A DNA stretch of 64,000 nt from Fonsecaea monophora (Eukaryota > Ascomycota > Eurotiomycetes > Chaetothyriales > Herpotrichiellaceae), in NCBI RefSeq assembly GCF_001642475.1, contig NW_019173978.1, positions 62,001 through 126,000 of the forward strand, written 5' to 3'. Both the position numbers and the translations under genes were made by a program. How positions within the stretch are numbered: the stretch's first letter is position 1; each line of letters opens with the position of its first letter. Positions 32,426 to 43,473 of the stretch are shown here, in pieces. The notes beneath the pieces are model-generated. The model worked only from the letters and a program-made list of their open reading frames with translations, was not told where the DNA came from and searched no databases.

Positions 32426-33815
32426 TTGAGCGGAAGAGCATCAGCAATAGGTAATGCTTCCTAGCAAGTAGGTCGTTGTTGATATGGTGTCTGCATGAAC
32501 GTGATGAAAAGAAAACGGGTCAACCTTAGCACTTCGAGTGCTTTCCAGATTAGAAACAACACACACAAGCGCAACACACTGAGTATAGACGCAACACAGA
32601 CATATGGCGCATGAAGCAGCACACCCATCAAAGCGGCGGGGTCTCTACCTTTTTGGCACGGGGGTCTCTCCCAGCCTGCTCAAGTTGGGAGGATGTGTCC
32701 ATGTCAAAGGAAAAAGCTTTGTTCCCCAGCCACACACCTCTTGCTTGCGATGGCTCTCCGGACCATTCGATCCGGCACGGCGGCACTGCCGTTGAAACCG
32801 GGAGGAACAAAAGCAAACACGGCTGCGGTTCGGGAAATGACACGAGTCTCTGCACACTAGAGTCCAGCAGTCACACTCTTTTCCAGCATCACAGCGGGGC
32901 TAATGTCCGGGAAGTGGATTCGGGTGCAGCATGCGAAGATCTCTCGGCTTGGGCTCAGTGACCCAGGTCACCAGGTCTCCGATCGCCAGCGTGAAATCTG
33001 ATCAGTCGGGCTTCCGGGGGGGGAGACGAGACATTGGCATGGCGTGCAGAAGGCACACCTTGTACGAGTAAGCACACAGGACAAATTGAGGCCAGGCTTA
33101 AAGCACAATAGCTTGTACTGTTGGCGAAGGCTTTTGGGAGGGGTAGTGTGGAGTGGTAAGCGCGCTTCAATCGGCTTTTGATATGGTCATCGGGGGAGAA
33201 GGGGAAGAAGTTGTCACCTCCAAAGAGGTCATGCAGGCCGCGCCGCTTGTATGCAGAATATCGATAGTTTGGGCGATCTGGCAGCTGGCACGAGCGACTG
33301 CGGCAGCCCTCGGCCGCAGTCTGCATGCGTAGAGATATATTCGTTTGTAGTCAATAGATACGAGTTGTTTATGCGGGTGGACCCCGCGTCCAGACTGGTC
33401 AAGGCTGGTCACACATGGCTCTACGAGGAACTAACTAATTCTGAGGACACGGCCCCCTTCCACCTACTATCGGTATGGTGGATTCGAGCACATGTTCCGC
33501 GTTGGAGTGGGAGCGATTGGTCGAGGAGTGCGGCACACCTAGATACGCATATCCGTGCTCCTGTGCAGAGAGCGAGAGAGCGAGGGAGCGAGGGACGAAG
33601 GGATCCGGTGTCCAGGGTGCGACAGGAAGGTGGGGGAAGTGGTTACGAGTGCTCATATGCATACATACACATGTCGGGAGATCCCAATCCAGAGGCGGAG
33701 AGGAAACAAGGACAAGTACCAAGTAGTGGAGCGCTCGGTTGGATGGTTGGATGGCTGGATAGATGGATACGTGGAAAGGAATCATCTCCCCGAACTAGTC
33801 TTTATTGCTTCATGC

Positions 33816-33840
33816 AGACACACACACACAACACACACAC
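33816..33840 (+). repeat. CA dinucleotide microsatellite
   Basis: ACACACACACAACACACACAC-like run with one interruption, in the gene-poor interval. Confidence 0.8.
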
Positions 33841-35944
33841 AGTTTTGACAAAGGCTTTGATCTCTTAGCTTATACAAGTACACAGGTGGGGAAGAACGGA
33901 TTCGGATACGAGTAACCGGTACGTAGGCCTGTCTGTGATGTGACCACTAACCATTCACTTGTTGGATGCCATGCTCGCGCTGCTCGAGATTGATCATCTA
34001 CGAGTAGCGGCTAATAATGGCTAATATGCATCATTTGGGTTCTCTCACCCTCGCTCTCACTCCCACTCTCTTTCACATCTGGGTCTGTTTTCCCCTCTAC
34101 GACTATGAGTATTGTCCAGGGCGTAAAACCAGCCAATTTCACCAATGCTGCACCATCTCGTGGGGTAAATGATTCTGCTAACTATGTCCTGGTAGGTAGT
34201 ACCCAACGGTAGCAGGTAGGGGAAAAAAAGCCACAATTTAAGCGCCCGCCCCCTTCCTTCACTTTCCTTGCCTTGCCTTCTCCCCCAGTATCCCCAAGTC
34301 CAGGCAAAAGTCCGCCGAGGCTCCGATCCTTTTCCCTTTCATTACTCTGGGGACTTGGGAGGTATCGTCTATTGGCTGAGCGTTGTCCATTTTTGGATTG
34401 TGGAGGAGGAGAGGCATGCAGATGGGATGCATGGAGAGGTCTGAAGAGTAGTAGGTAGTAGTAGGTAAGTGAGAAGAAGCAAGGCAAGGGCAATTAAGCA
34501 ACCTAAAAATAACGATCCGGGTGCCTCCTTCCATCAGTGGTCTGAGCCAATCACACCGTTTTTGAATTGACCGGTGTAAATCAGGTTCAGGTGGGGAATT
34601 TGGAGTGATAGGCCACGAGCGCTCGAGTAGGCGCCGGACCCAGAAAACAAGCCTTCCTCCACTCCTGGACTGTGAACGAATAAACAATTCTCCTGCCACT
34701 AGCGCAGTTCCAGCGTTGCGGTAACAGCGGGGCGGCCGGGCTCCTCCCGTGTCTCACCATCCAATCGACGCGGGTTCGAAGCACGCTAGAAGAAACTTGG
34801 GAGTTTGTCTGGAAATTTTACTCGTGTCCTTCTCTTCTTCGTAGGTAAGGGTAGGGTACTACTGACTTTTGTTGATCCCTGGCACACCTTACAGAGGGAG
34901 GGTGCGTTGGCAATTTTGAAGAGTCGAAAAAGTCAAATCAGGCGAGAAAAAGTCAAAAGGAGGCACACTAACAACTATTACTCCAGAGAGGTAAGAGATG
35001 GGAGGGAAGGGGGGGTGATGTCAGCGCCCGCCGCCAAACCCGATGTCTCTTTTCTCGCTGCTTTTGTTATTCCCCCCTCCCTCCTTTTTCTCGCTCCCCT
35101 ACCTGCTGCATCTCCAGACTCAGGAGGAAAAGGGAAAGATTCGTGTCCCCCCCTAATAATTGACCCCGTCGCTCGCTCGCTCTTCACTACTATTGTAGGT
35201 ACCTTCCGCTGTGATGTCTGCGGGCGAGATACTTGTTCATCAACAGCCCCCTGCATAGGGGCTGGGCCAAGGACACCCCAAGGTGGCATAGAGCTCCGAG
35301 CCATCTCTCCTTCTGCAGTTGACCATTACCCCTGAGAATCTCCCTTGCATCCTCGAGGCAGTCATGTTCACTTGTCTAGGTCATAGATAAAATGGCCCTT
35401 TTGTCAGTCTAGATTTGTGTGGTTTGTGGGGGACTTTTCTTCACAAACAAAAGTACAGACGGACATGTCCAAGGAATCCCCTTCTTGGTACAAAGTCCCT
35501 TTTCATCACCGCCCCCTCGACTGGCCGACCATCCGTTGAGGCTCGCGGCTATCCTACCAATGGGGATATGAAAACGGCCTTTTTCTGGCTGACTCTGACC
35601 TAGGGATTTCATGGATGTTATACATAGTATACTCGTACAGAGCTCGATAGCCCCTCCAGTTGCTTCTTCTCAAGGCTTTCCCTACGTAATCCCGTAACCA
35701 CCCTCAACGAATCGAACTGCTTCCACACCCCAAGCCGCCCAGGTGGATCGGTGATCGAGCAGCAGTCGTGGCCCACTCATATTGCGAGCACTCGGTCATG
35801 ACTGGCGGCGGCTGGAGATCCTCATGCCACGTTTTCTCCCGAAGCCTATTTTGCGTCCATGGCCCCCAGAAGGCCGCAATGCTGGACGCGCACTGGCCGA
35901 CAACAATAGACTCGGTCCTGTAAACTTTTTCAACATAGTTTCAT

Positions 35945-36443
35945 TTATTGGTTGGTTTGCGTTTTGCTTCCCAAGTGTGCGGGAAAGAACATGGCTTGTT
36001 CGGCTTCCGCATCAAGACTCTTGCGAATCTCTGTGAGCCCTTGCCCTGCTCTGACCGCAGAATCCGGCTGCGGAGTCAAAAATGGGTGTCCCACCAAAAA
36101 TCCTTCAGTGCTTTTCAGAGTTCCGCCTCGTAACCACCCTTCCGAATCGAAAGTCTCGTAAAAATAATCCCAGCAAAGCCTGCCATATCCCATTCGTGCA
36201 TTGCTTGTAAGATACCGAATGCGTGCTTCAATGTTTCGTCTCAACTCCTCGAGTTCGGTTCGTTGGTTTGCGGTTTCTTAACGCCGAGCACCTTCGCAGA
36301 ATCATGTAGTGTGGTATCACGTATAATAAAATCGATAGCAAAGTATGTCGTAAAACCCGTGATATTCCTTTTTCGGAGGATGTCACAGAGATCAATGCGT
36401 CTTCAGTGAAACCTCTGCGAAATTCCATTAAATGTGCCATCAC
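35945..36443 (-). pseudogene. Possible decayed gene fragment
   Basis: Two overlapping minus-strand frames look more protein-like than their surroundings: 36443-36228 (MAHLMEFRRGFTEDALISVT..) and then 36255-35945 (ELEELRRNIEARIRYL.., GYGRLCWDYFYETFDSEG..). The second frame lacks an ATG near its start and is preceded by a TAA. Joining them needs a frame change near 36280. The ELEELRRNIEARIRYL piece has heptad-like spacing reminiscent of a leucine zipper, but there is no clear match. I cannot name the parent gene; it could also be chance. Confidence 0.25.
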
Positions 36444-36470
36444 CCCATGGCCGATGTGTGAATGACCACG

Positions 36471-37292
36471 TTATGCGACGGCAGTCGTGGGGGGACTGAC
36501 CACCGCCGGACTAGGGCTGGCCGATGCAGAAGGGGAACTGATGGCACTTGTTTGTGAGTCGATCAGAGTTGAAGGGAAGTCAATAGCCTTGATGCCAGCA
36601 AAGTCTTTCGAGGAGGGTGGTGGCGGCATGTCACTGGCGTCGGTTTTGCGCTTCTTTCCCTTGGGCGCCGGGTCGAGGGGCGGCGACCGCTTGTATGTCA
36701 CTGTCCTCGTCACAACAGATCGGACATTGACCGACTTTGGACATGCACTCCTTGGCGCCTCGAAATACCGCCGTGTCGCGCTCTCACAATTCCAGTCAGC
36801 TGGCGAGAATGGAGAGTAGACGCCGCCAGTACTCATGCCGCTCATGGCGGTCCGCGGAGAAGGCCCAGCGGTGGATGGAGAAAAGGCTGGAGAATGTGGA
36901 ATCCGCAGCCGCCTCAAGTGAGTAGGAGTTTTGCGAGCGTACGGAGTCGGTGGGACGGAACTGGATGGCGACTTGTGGCTTTCGCTTTTGCTGGAGAAAA
37001 GACTGGAAGAGGTAGACGCGTTGGACATCAAGGAGTGTCTGGTGCATGTCGACTCGTCCGACAACGACCTCTGCAGACCGCTGCTCACTGGAGGACTGGC
37101 CAGGACAGGAGTCAGAGCCTTGAGGAACTCGGTGTAGGCAACGGGCGGTGTAATGGGAGTGCTCAGACTCGCATTCTCTTGCTTGACCACGGCGGAGACG
37201 CATGAAATCGGTGTCGCAACAATCTCGGAGGGGAACGAGGCCGTCTTGGGGGTTTGAAGAGGAGGAAGGACTGGTCTGGTTACCGCGGGCAT
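36471..37292 (-). CDS. Fungal-conserved disordered protein, unknown function
   Basis: 273 residues from ATG 37292, beginning MPAVTRPVLPPLQTPKTASF, a start I associate with a fungal orthologue group. Other conserved-looking parts: STPITPPVAYTEFLKALTPV (about residues 50-70), LRRLRIPHSPAFSP, then PFSPADWNCE, and a basic segment SVNVRSVVTRTVTYKRSPPL followed by PKGKKRKTDASD, a likely nuclear-localisation signal. The rest is Ser/Pro-rich. The reading frame stays open 187 codons further upstream to 37853, but that extension is low-complexity and unlike the family, so it is treated as 5' leader. Function unknown. Confidence 0.75.
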   Translation of the reverse strand: MPAVTRPVLPPLQTPKTASFPSEIVATPISCVSAVVKQENASLSTPITPPVAYTEFLKALTPVLASPPVSSGLQRSLSDESTCTRHSLMSNASTSSSLFSSKSESHKSPSSSVPPTPYARKTPTHLRRLRIPHSPAFSPSTAGPSPRTAMSGMSTGGVYSPFSPADWNCESATRRYFEAPRSACPKSVNVRSVVTRTVTYKRSPPLDPAPKGKKRKTDASDMPPPPSSKDFAGIKAIDFPSTLIDSQTSAISSPSASASPSPAVVSPPTTAVA

Positions 37293-40200
37293 CTTGACGT
37301 CGACAACGAGAGAGTCGGTCGTGGAAACCCTTGCTGGTTGATGCTGGCGTGCAATGAAAAGGTAGTTGACGGTCGAGGGCCCGACGGACACCAGCGTAGG
37401 GAGGAGAGGATCGTGCCGTGAAGAAGAGAAGGGAGGGAGAGAGGCGCACGGGGACGAGCAGGTCAGGCAACGAGGAGAAAAAGGGCAATCTATTTCTGGG
37501 CGAGGGCAGCTTGCACAGCAGCGCCAACTCTTCTTGCAGTGGTACACAAATCCTGACCAGGATGAGGCCAGCTCTGTCACCGGAGCGTGTCCCAGGTGCA
37601 GTAGTCCTGTTGTTCGCTGGGTGGTAGTGAAGGAGCTATGACTGGAGGTCTCGTTGGCGCGTAACAGAAGGGTATCCGTGAGAGGGACTGGCGCGGGAGG
37701 GGTTGGTGCGAGGGTTGATTGTTTGGCAAGGAGAGTGGATGACTTTGAGGTGCCTGATGACAGTTTTGACGCTTGACCCGACTCCAGGTGGGCCGTTCGC
37801 AAGAAGTGGGAATGGTTGGATAGAGAGATGAAAGAGATGGGGAGGCCCGTCACTGGGTGGGCAGATCGATATGGGCGGGCGTTAAAACAGCGAGAGAAGG
37901 TACCCTGTTGCCGCCCGGCGGCAAAAAGTGGAGCCGGGGCGGGTGGAGTCCGACAAGGGGAGGCCCAGCGACTGGTAGCGTTGAAGGGGTTGATGGTGTT
38001 GATTGGTGCTCGACTCAGCCAGCTCTTTCACTGAGGAGCAATGCTGATTCGATGGGGTTCCCTGTAGCTGTGACTTGCCAGCAAGACTGCAGCCGACCAG
38101 CTGAATGTTTGATTCTCGTTTTTCTGCCTGTGCGTCTTCTCGCCCGTCAATTCTAGTGGTCGGCGTTGTGGTCTTGCGGTCAGCTCGCTGTGTTGTGACT
38201 TGATAGGGCCGAGCTGAGAGTCCAGATGGCCTTGAGGCTTGCCTGCCGTGTTCCGTGGTAGAAGTTTGTTGTTGACGGTGCTTCTGCAGGAAGCCCACTG
38301 TGCCTCACTAAGAAATGGAGGTCAAGATGGAAAGAGAGTACGAGGAGGTCAGTGGTCTCTTCCTTCCATCTTGCACTGGGCCTCGATTTTATCTATTACC
38401 CTGTCAAGCCGCTGACCACCTGGCCGTCCCAGTTACTCGGGACTGTTGCCAGGCTCGCTGGCTGCTCTACACTTTCGGTCGTGTTGATGATTCGTTCCAG
38501 CTTCGAAGCATACAAGAAGGCTGACTGGTCAGCTTTTGTAGCCTTGAGCGCGCGGCATCTCCCTCAAATGATCGTGTTATTGATCTCAGTTGGGCGCTAT
38601 AACACGTCCACTCACTGACTGGTCAGCTCAAATTCTTCTATCCCGTCCCGTGCGAATACCTCGTACCGGAGCGCGCGCAATTCCTTCGGCATCCAATGGC
38701 TCCAATCTGAACATTGCGCATTGAAGCAAGTTACGGTTGTCTCAGATAGTCATATCTACTTCGTCCAATCAGCCTGTCGCCTGCCTGAGGGAGGATTCCG
38801 GTCTCGTGGAAGCCGCTGCAGATCTGTGATCAAATTCAAGAGCTGAACGTGTCAAGGTCTTGATTTGTGTGTTTCGTTTGAACAAAGATGTCATGCTCCT
38901 CTCCACTGGTGTAGGATGCAAGATGGGCTTTCTGAACACTTGCCACTACAACCTCTTTCTCGGCTGGATCGACGAACCATGGGTTCGTTACCCTGGTTCC
39001 GGAAGAAGCGGCTCTGGAGGTGGACCAATCAAGATGCAGAGCTGCAGCCTCCTCGAGGGAACACTCGCATAACTCGTAAGGCGCAGTGCTGGAGGTGTGG
39101 AGAGCTGAGCCCATGACTTGCAGAAAGCCTACATGTGGATATCGTTAAGAGACTCTTAAGTGGCATTGCGACGTCTGTCATTGGTATGCTTCACGGGCTA
39201 CGTTGCGAAAGATATACACCCTTGGTGCCCTCTCTCCATGCTTGTACGTCAGCGAAGTCCAAGGCTCCAACTGCTCCATTGAGCCAGTGTCTGGCCCCGG
39301 AAAGTCAATGCTGGATACGTCGTCATCGCGGGATCAAACCCTTCTGGACTTGTGGCTTTTACGAGGTCGTCTCTCCGCTCACTAGGCAACTGCTACAATG
39401 AGCTCTCGGTCTTGTGATGGCCTAGACCTTTTCTCCTCCCTCCAACATGCGAGTGGACGCCGAATGAATCCTTCCACAATCCCTCATCACTCCGTTCCAT
39501 ATCTTCTCGGTGAGCCTGTGTTCCAAATCAATTTGTTTTTCACAAGGAATCCCAGGATCCTTAACCGCCCATTCCCCTTTACACGTGGACGTATCGGCAT
39601 TCTTCGACAGCATTAGATTTGGGTTTGTCGACTTGCCAATTGGCATGGATTAAACCGCCTAGAACAAGTTCGTTGCATCCTGGCGACGTCAGCCCGCCCT
39701 GACTAGGAAATTGGAGCTTCTATCTCTTTCGGCCTTTGTATCTCCGCAAGCGCTACGTCCAGCTGCCACCCTTCGAATCAGAAAACGACAACTCCACAGG
39801 TTTGCTGACGTCAGTACAATATCTCGGAGGCAGATATAGTGTGACTAAATGGACAGCCCCTTTGTGACTTCTGCCGCATATCAGGCTTGCTGGCGCTTAT
39901 ATGTGACGAGGCTGAGCCTGTTGACCACCAAGAAAGGAGTATCCTAACATTTTACTTCTACGAATTTCATATGTCTGTGGCCACGAGCTGAGCCGCCCAC
40001 TGAAATCGGCAGCGTTCCAGCAATGTTGTCTTCGAGCCCTGGATTTGATTTTGGCTTCAGATGCCTCGTCCTTGGATCATGGGCCAGATGCTGCCTGGTG
40101 ACGAGGTATGCAAACAGGCATCTCACCAATCGCAAAGAACTGAGATAGGGATTCATCTCCGAAGCTGCAATTCCGTTCCTCCTGGTTCTGCGCAGAACAC

Positions 40201-40984
40201 GACAACACAGTCATCTTTCCAACAGAGTATCCTTGCTTATCTGCCTAGTCAACCGATTGAGAGAAGGTTTCGGAGGAGTTGCAAGAATGACCAAAGCATG
40301 GCTAGTCATAGCCACGAGGGTTCAGGCAATCAAATTGTCGGGTCCACACTTTCAGACGTCTCAATACCAAAGAGCTGTAGGTTGACAAATGGATCCCAAC
40401 AGGTTTTCATGAGGGCTCTGCAGGCAGCCCTCGAGGAGCACCAAACGGCCCTGTCTTCCTGGCAGCCATGTATAGAAATGAGCATGTTCTTTCTCTCTAC
40501 AAGAAATGAAGTTAGTGTATTGTACCTGCATGTAAGAGGCCATTTTGGGATAGTACCAAGCTCGTTTCTTCATCCATTACCAATCATCGCTAGTATGTAG
40601 CTCGTCTACGTCCATCTACTTTACATTCCGAGTCCGTACTCTACTCAGATGAGCAGCTCCTACCTTTGCATTTCTCTCTTTTTCTCTCAGATAAGTGTCG
40701 TATATGGTGATGACGAATGGCGGTTAAAGAGCCTCTCAAGTCTTGTACTCGGTACTCACCCCGGAGAACCGGACACCGGACATCGGACAAGGCTGCGGTG
40801 GATCCTCAGGGTTTGTTGAATGCCGAGCCGACACAACAATTGCACCGACAAGGTCCCCCTCCCCCACCAATCAACCCTTTCTGAATTGCTCCTGCTCCGT
40901 CCCTCGGCGAGGGCTAATATCGATCCTGCTCAACATCCCGAACAGAAACATTGCCATCCAGTTTACTGTTGTGTGCATCGCAGG
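37293..40984. other. 3.7-kb divergent intergenic region upstream of biotin synthase
   Basis: Long spacer between divergent genes. A 14-bp direct repeat CTGACTGGTCAGCT occurs at 38521 and 38615. A TGACGTCA palindrome (CRE/ATF-type site) lies at 39806. TACCTCGTACC at 38657 and TACTCGGTA at 40746 (240 bp before the biotin synthase ATG) belong to the recurrent TAC..GTA motif. A 179-codon frame at 40061-40600 is not convincing. No gene called. Confidence 0.45.
39806..39813. promoter_or_regulatory. CRE-like palindrome TGACGTCA
   Basis: Perfect 8-bp ATF/CREB-type binding palindrome, about 1.2 kb upstream of the biotin synthase start. One copy may be chance. Confidence 0.3.
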
Positions 40985-42268
40985 ATGGAGTTGGCAACAA
41001 TGAGTCGCTGCGTGGCTCGCAGAGCTACGAAGAAAGTCTCCTCAGCTCGTTTCTACAGCATCGTGCATGATGTCCCACGAGTCGCTGCCAGTCTCAGCCA
41101 GAGCCATCCTCCACCACAGCCTCAAAGCCAGTCGGTATTCGAGCAAGCTGTCAATGCCACTGGTCCGCGCAACAACTGGACCAAAGAGGAGATTTCTCAG
41201 ATTCACCAGACCCCTCTGATGGAACTGGCCTTCGCCGCAGTACGTGGATCCGTTGTCTAGAATTCCCCTTACTAAGAGAACTTGCAGGGCACTGTACACC
41301 GTCGATTTCACAAGCCCTCGGCTGTCCAACTATGCACCCTCATGAACATCAAGACTGGTGGGTGTACAGAAGACTGCTCGTACTGCGCCCAGTCGTCCCG
41401 CTACAAGACAAACCTTCAAGCCACCAGACTCTCCGCGGTCGACTCCGTCATTGAGGCAGCAAAAGTCGCCAAAGCGAATGGCTCCAACAGATTCTGCATG
41501 GGCGCTGCTTGGCGCGACATGCGTGGTCGGACTCGGGGAATGAAGAATATTGTGGAAATGGTCAAAGGTGTTCGGGCCCTGGGTATGGAAGCCTGCGTCA
41601 CCCTCGGCATGCTTGACAAGCAACAAGCTCGTGAGTTGAAGGAGGCCGGCTTAACAGCTTACAATCATAACCTGGATACCTCACGAGAGCATTATCCCAA
41701 CGTCATCACCACACGTTCTTACGACGAACGATTGCAAACACTGGAAAATGTACGCGAAGCCGGCATACACGTCTGCAGTGGGGGTATTCTCGGTTTAGGA
41801 GAGACGCCTGCAACTGACCATGTTGGCTTGATCCACACCCTCGCCACTCTCCCAGCACACCCTGAATCTTTCCCCGTGAACAAGCTGGTGCCCATCAAAG
41901 GCACGCCAATGTTCGGCCAAGAACCGGTTAAATTGGAAGACATGGTCCGTTGTATTGCCACCGCTCGCCTGGTCATGCCGCGAACCATCATTCGTATTGC
42001 AGCCGGAAGGGTCACTATGCCTGAGAGTGAGCAAATGCTGTGTTTCATGGCGGGCGCGAACGCGATTTTCACGGGCGAAAAGATGTTGACGACGGATTGC
42101 AACGGGTGGGAGCAGGATAAGGATATGTTTGAGCGCTGGGGGCTGTCGCCCATGCAGACCGAGGCGAGTAAACTGGTCGAGGTTGCAGAGGAACCCAAGT
42201 TCGAGGCAAGCAGTTTCGCCCACTTGAAGAGCGACGGTGTGGTGGCACAAAAGGGAGCGGAGGTATGA
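40985..42268 (+). CDS. bio2: Biotin synthase
   Basis: Radical SAM enzyme converting dethiobiotin to biotin in mitochondria, the last step of biotin synthesis. Exons 40985-41239 and 41288-42268 (48-bp intron, junction LAFAAGTVHRRFH) give 411 residues; ATG 41000 is an alternative. The N-terminal 45 residues are Arg/Ser-rich with no acid residues before the mature part, a mitochondrial targeting signal (RATKKVSSARFYS). The radical SAM cluster motif CTEDCSYC lies at about residue 110. Other biotin synthase motifs: RFCMGAAWR, YNHNLDTSREHYPNVITTRS, GGILGLGE, NKLVPIKGTPM, RIAAGRV, and FMAGANAIFTGEKMLTT. No other biotin gene is adjacent. Polyadenylation-type AATAAA signals follow the stop. Confidence 0.96.
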
Positions 42269-43473
42269 ATACGGGGTTCTGATATAGAATAAACTTGTGC
42301 ATACAATAAAATAGCTTTACAAGCCGACTTTCGGGTACTCCAATACAGAGTTGATAAGTTGTGAATTTACTGTGTACAACTCATTCCACGGCTCTTTCGT
42401 CTGATTTATATGGACAACGCTTTCGACTTATGAGCCAAACACCAGACTCGAAGCTCAGACTTAAGCACAATACCAAGTCGAGAACGTAATCTGACCACCT
42501 AGATTGGAATTGTCTTTCTCATTTCGCTCCCTCTCATTCCGCTTCCTCGCATCTCGCCTCTCTCGGCAAAAATACACACAGAGCTGGCTCGCTCAACAAA
42601 CTTGCGCGTTATGGCACCACATACCTGGACAAGAGTTCACCAAGTCAGATCGCTCCTCCTCTTCAGCTTCCGCCGTTTTAGAACCTCCTGTCCTCCTTTA
42701 GATCTCAGCCGCGAGAGATAGCCGTGCCGACGTTTCTGGACACGTCTTGAGGGACTGTATGTGTCGCTTCTCCTTCTATAACCGAGGAGGGTGGGTGTTG
42801 TGGAGAAGGAACGGCATAAAATCTTTGACAGCTGCGACTGTAGCGGTGATGAAAACGATGAGGGTGCGATTAAAGGCGAAGGAGATGATCTCAGAGGTGA
42901 TACACTTGAAGTGCGGAGTGAAAGGTTGCTGAATGCACGGGCAAGGAGAGATGTTGAGTTTGGAGCGTATGTAACCCCGGAGAAGCTCGTGATTGACCTT
43001 GAAGGTATCCGTCTAACTGTAGTGAACGCTCTTGATTGGCAATAGTTAGTGCTTCGTCACAGAAGATGTTGCGATCATGTTGAGCTCACCTTCGACTCGG
43101 CACCCGGTGCACCTTCACCCTTGATGGCATACTGTCAAAGATGCATTTGACCACGCGGCCACAGATTCGGCACATTGTGATCTCGACAATGGCTTGTAGT
43201 CACAGTCCAGAGTAGGGCTGCTCTGAACAAACAAAGAGAGTGATCCAGAGTTTCTGCATGCAGCCTTGCTCAAGGTTGTGATTTGCGCCGAATGCTCGCC
43301 GCACTTTCCCGTTCAAGTTGAGCCAACGAGGCCCTCGGTGAAGACACATGTTCGTGCGACTTGACCTGCCTTGCCTGTTTGCCTGTCTCGCTGCGTGTCA
43401 ACTTGCGTTCATATATCGAATCGCATTACATGCATTCGTCTTTCATTGCTCCTGACTAAACCGCAGGAGGACA
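42269..43473. other. Spacer between biotin synthase and STE24
   Basis: 1.2 kb. Holds the biotin synthase 3' end and the ste24 promoter. On the minus strand, a short coding-like exon (YAIKGEGAPGAESK, 43131-43090) is flanked by CAG and GTGAGC, and a CTAAC branch-like sequence follows near 43050; this could be part of an unrecognised small spliced gene, but I could not extend it. Nothing else. Confidence 0.4.
42288..42310 (+). terminator. Poly(A) signal region of biotin synthase
   Basis: Two AATAAA hexamers at 42288 and 42305, 20-40 bp after the biotin synthase stop, the canonical polyadenylation signal. Confidence 0.55.

Larger units (their letters stand above)
32426..36470. other. 4-kb gene-poor convergent interval
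   Basis: Unusually long spacer between two convergent genes. Simple repeats: GAGA/GAGC-type run at 33566-33600, GGATGGTTGGATGG-type repeats near 33741-33770, and CA repeat at 33816-33840. TACGAGTA motifs at 33907 and 33999, TACTCGTAC at 35630. A possible gene relic lies at 35945-36443 (listed separately). No intact gene supported. Confidence 0.5.

Noticed and set aside
33251..33868. 205-codon plus-strand frame
   Set aside because: Runs through microsatellite sequence with low-complexity translation.
34843..34858. TAAGGGTAGGGTA telomere-like stretch
   Set aside because: Too short and not a true TTAGGG array.
36796..37527. 243-codon minus-strand frame overlapping the MPAVTRP gene
   Set aside because: Alternate frame of the same gene; Ser/Arg-rich shadow.
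40061..40600. 179-codon plus-strand frame
   Set aside because: No motif, cysteine- and serine-scattered composition typical of non-coding DNA.
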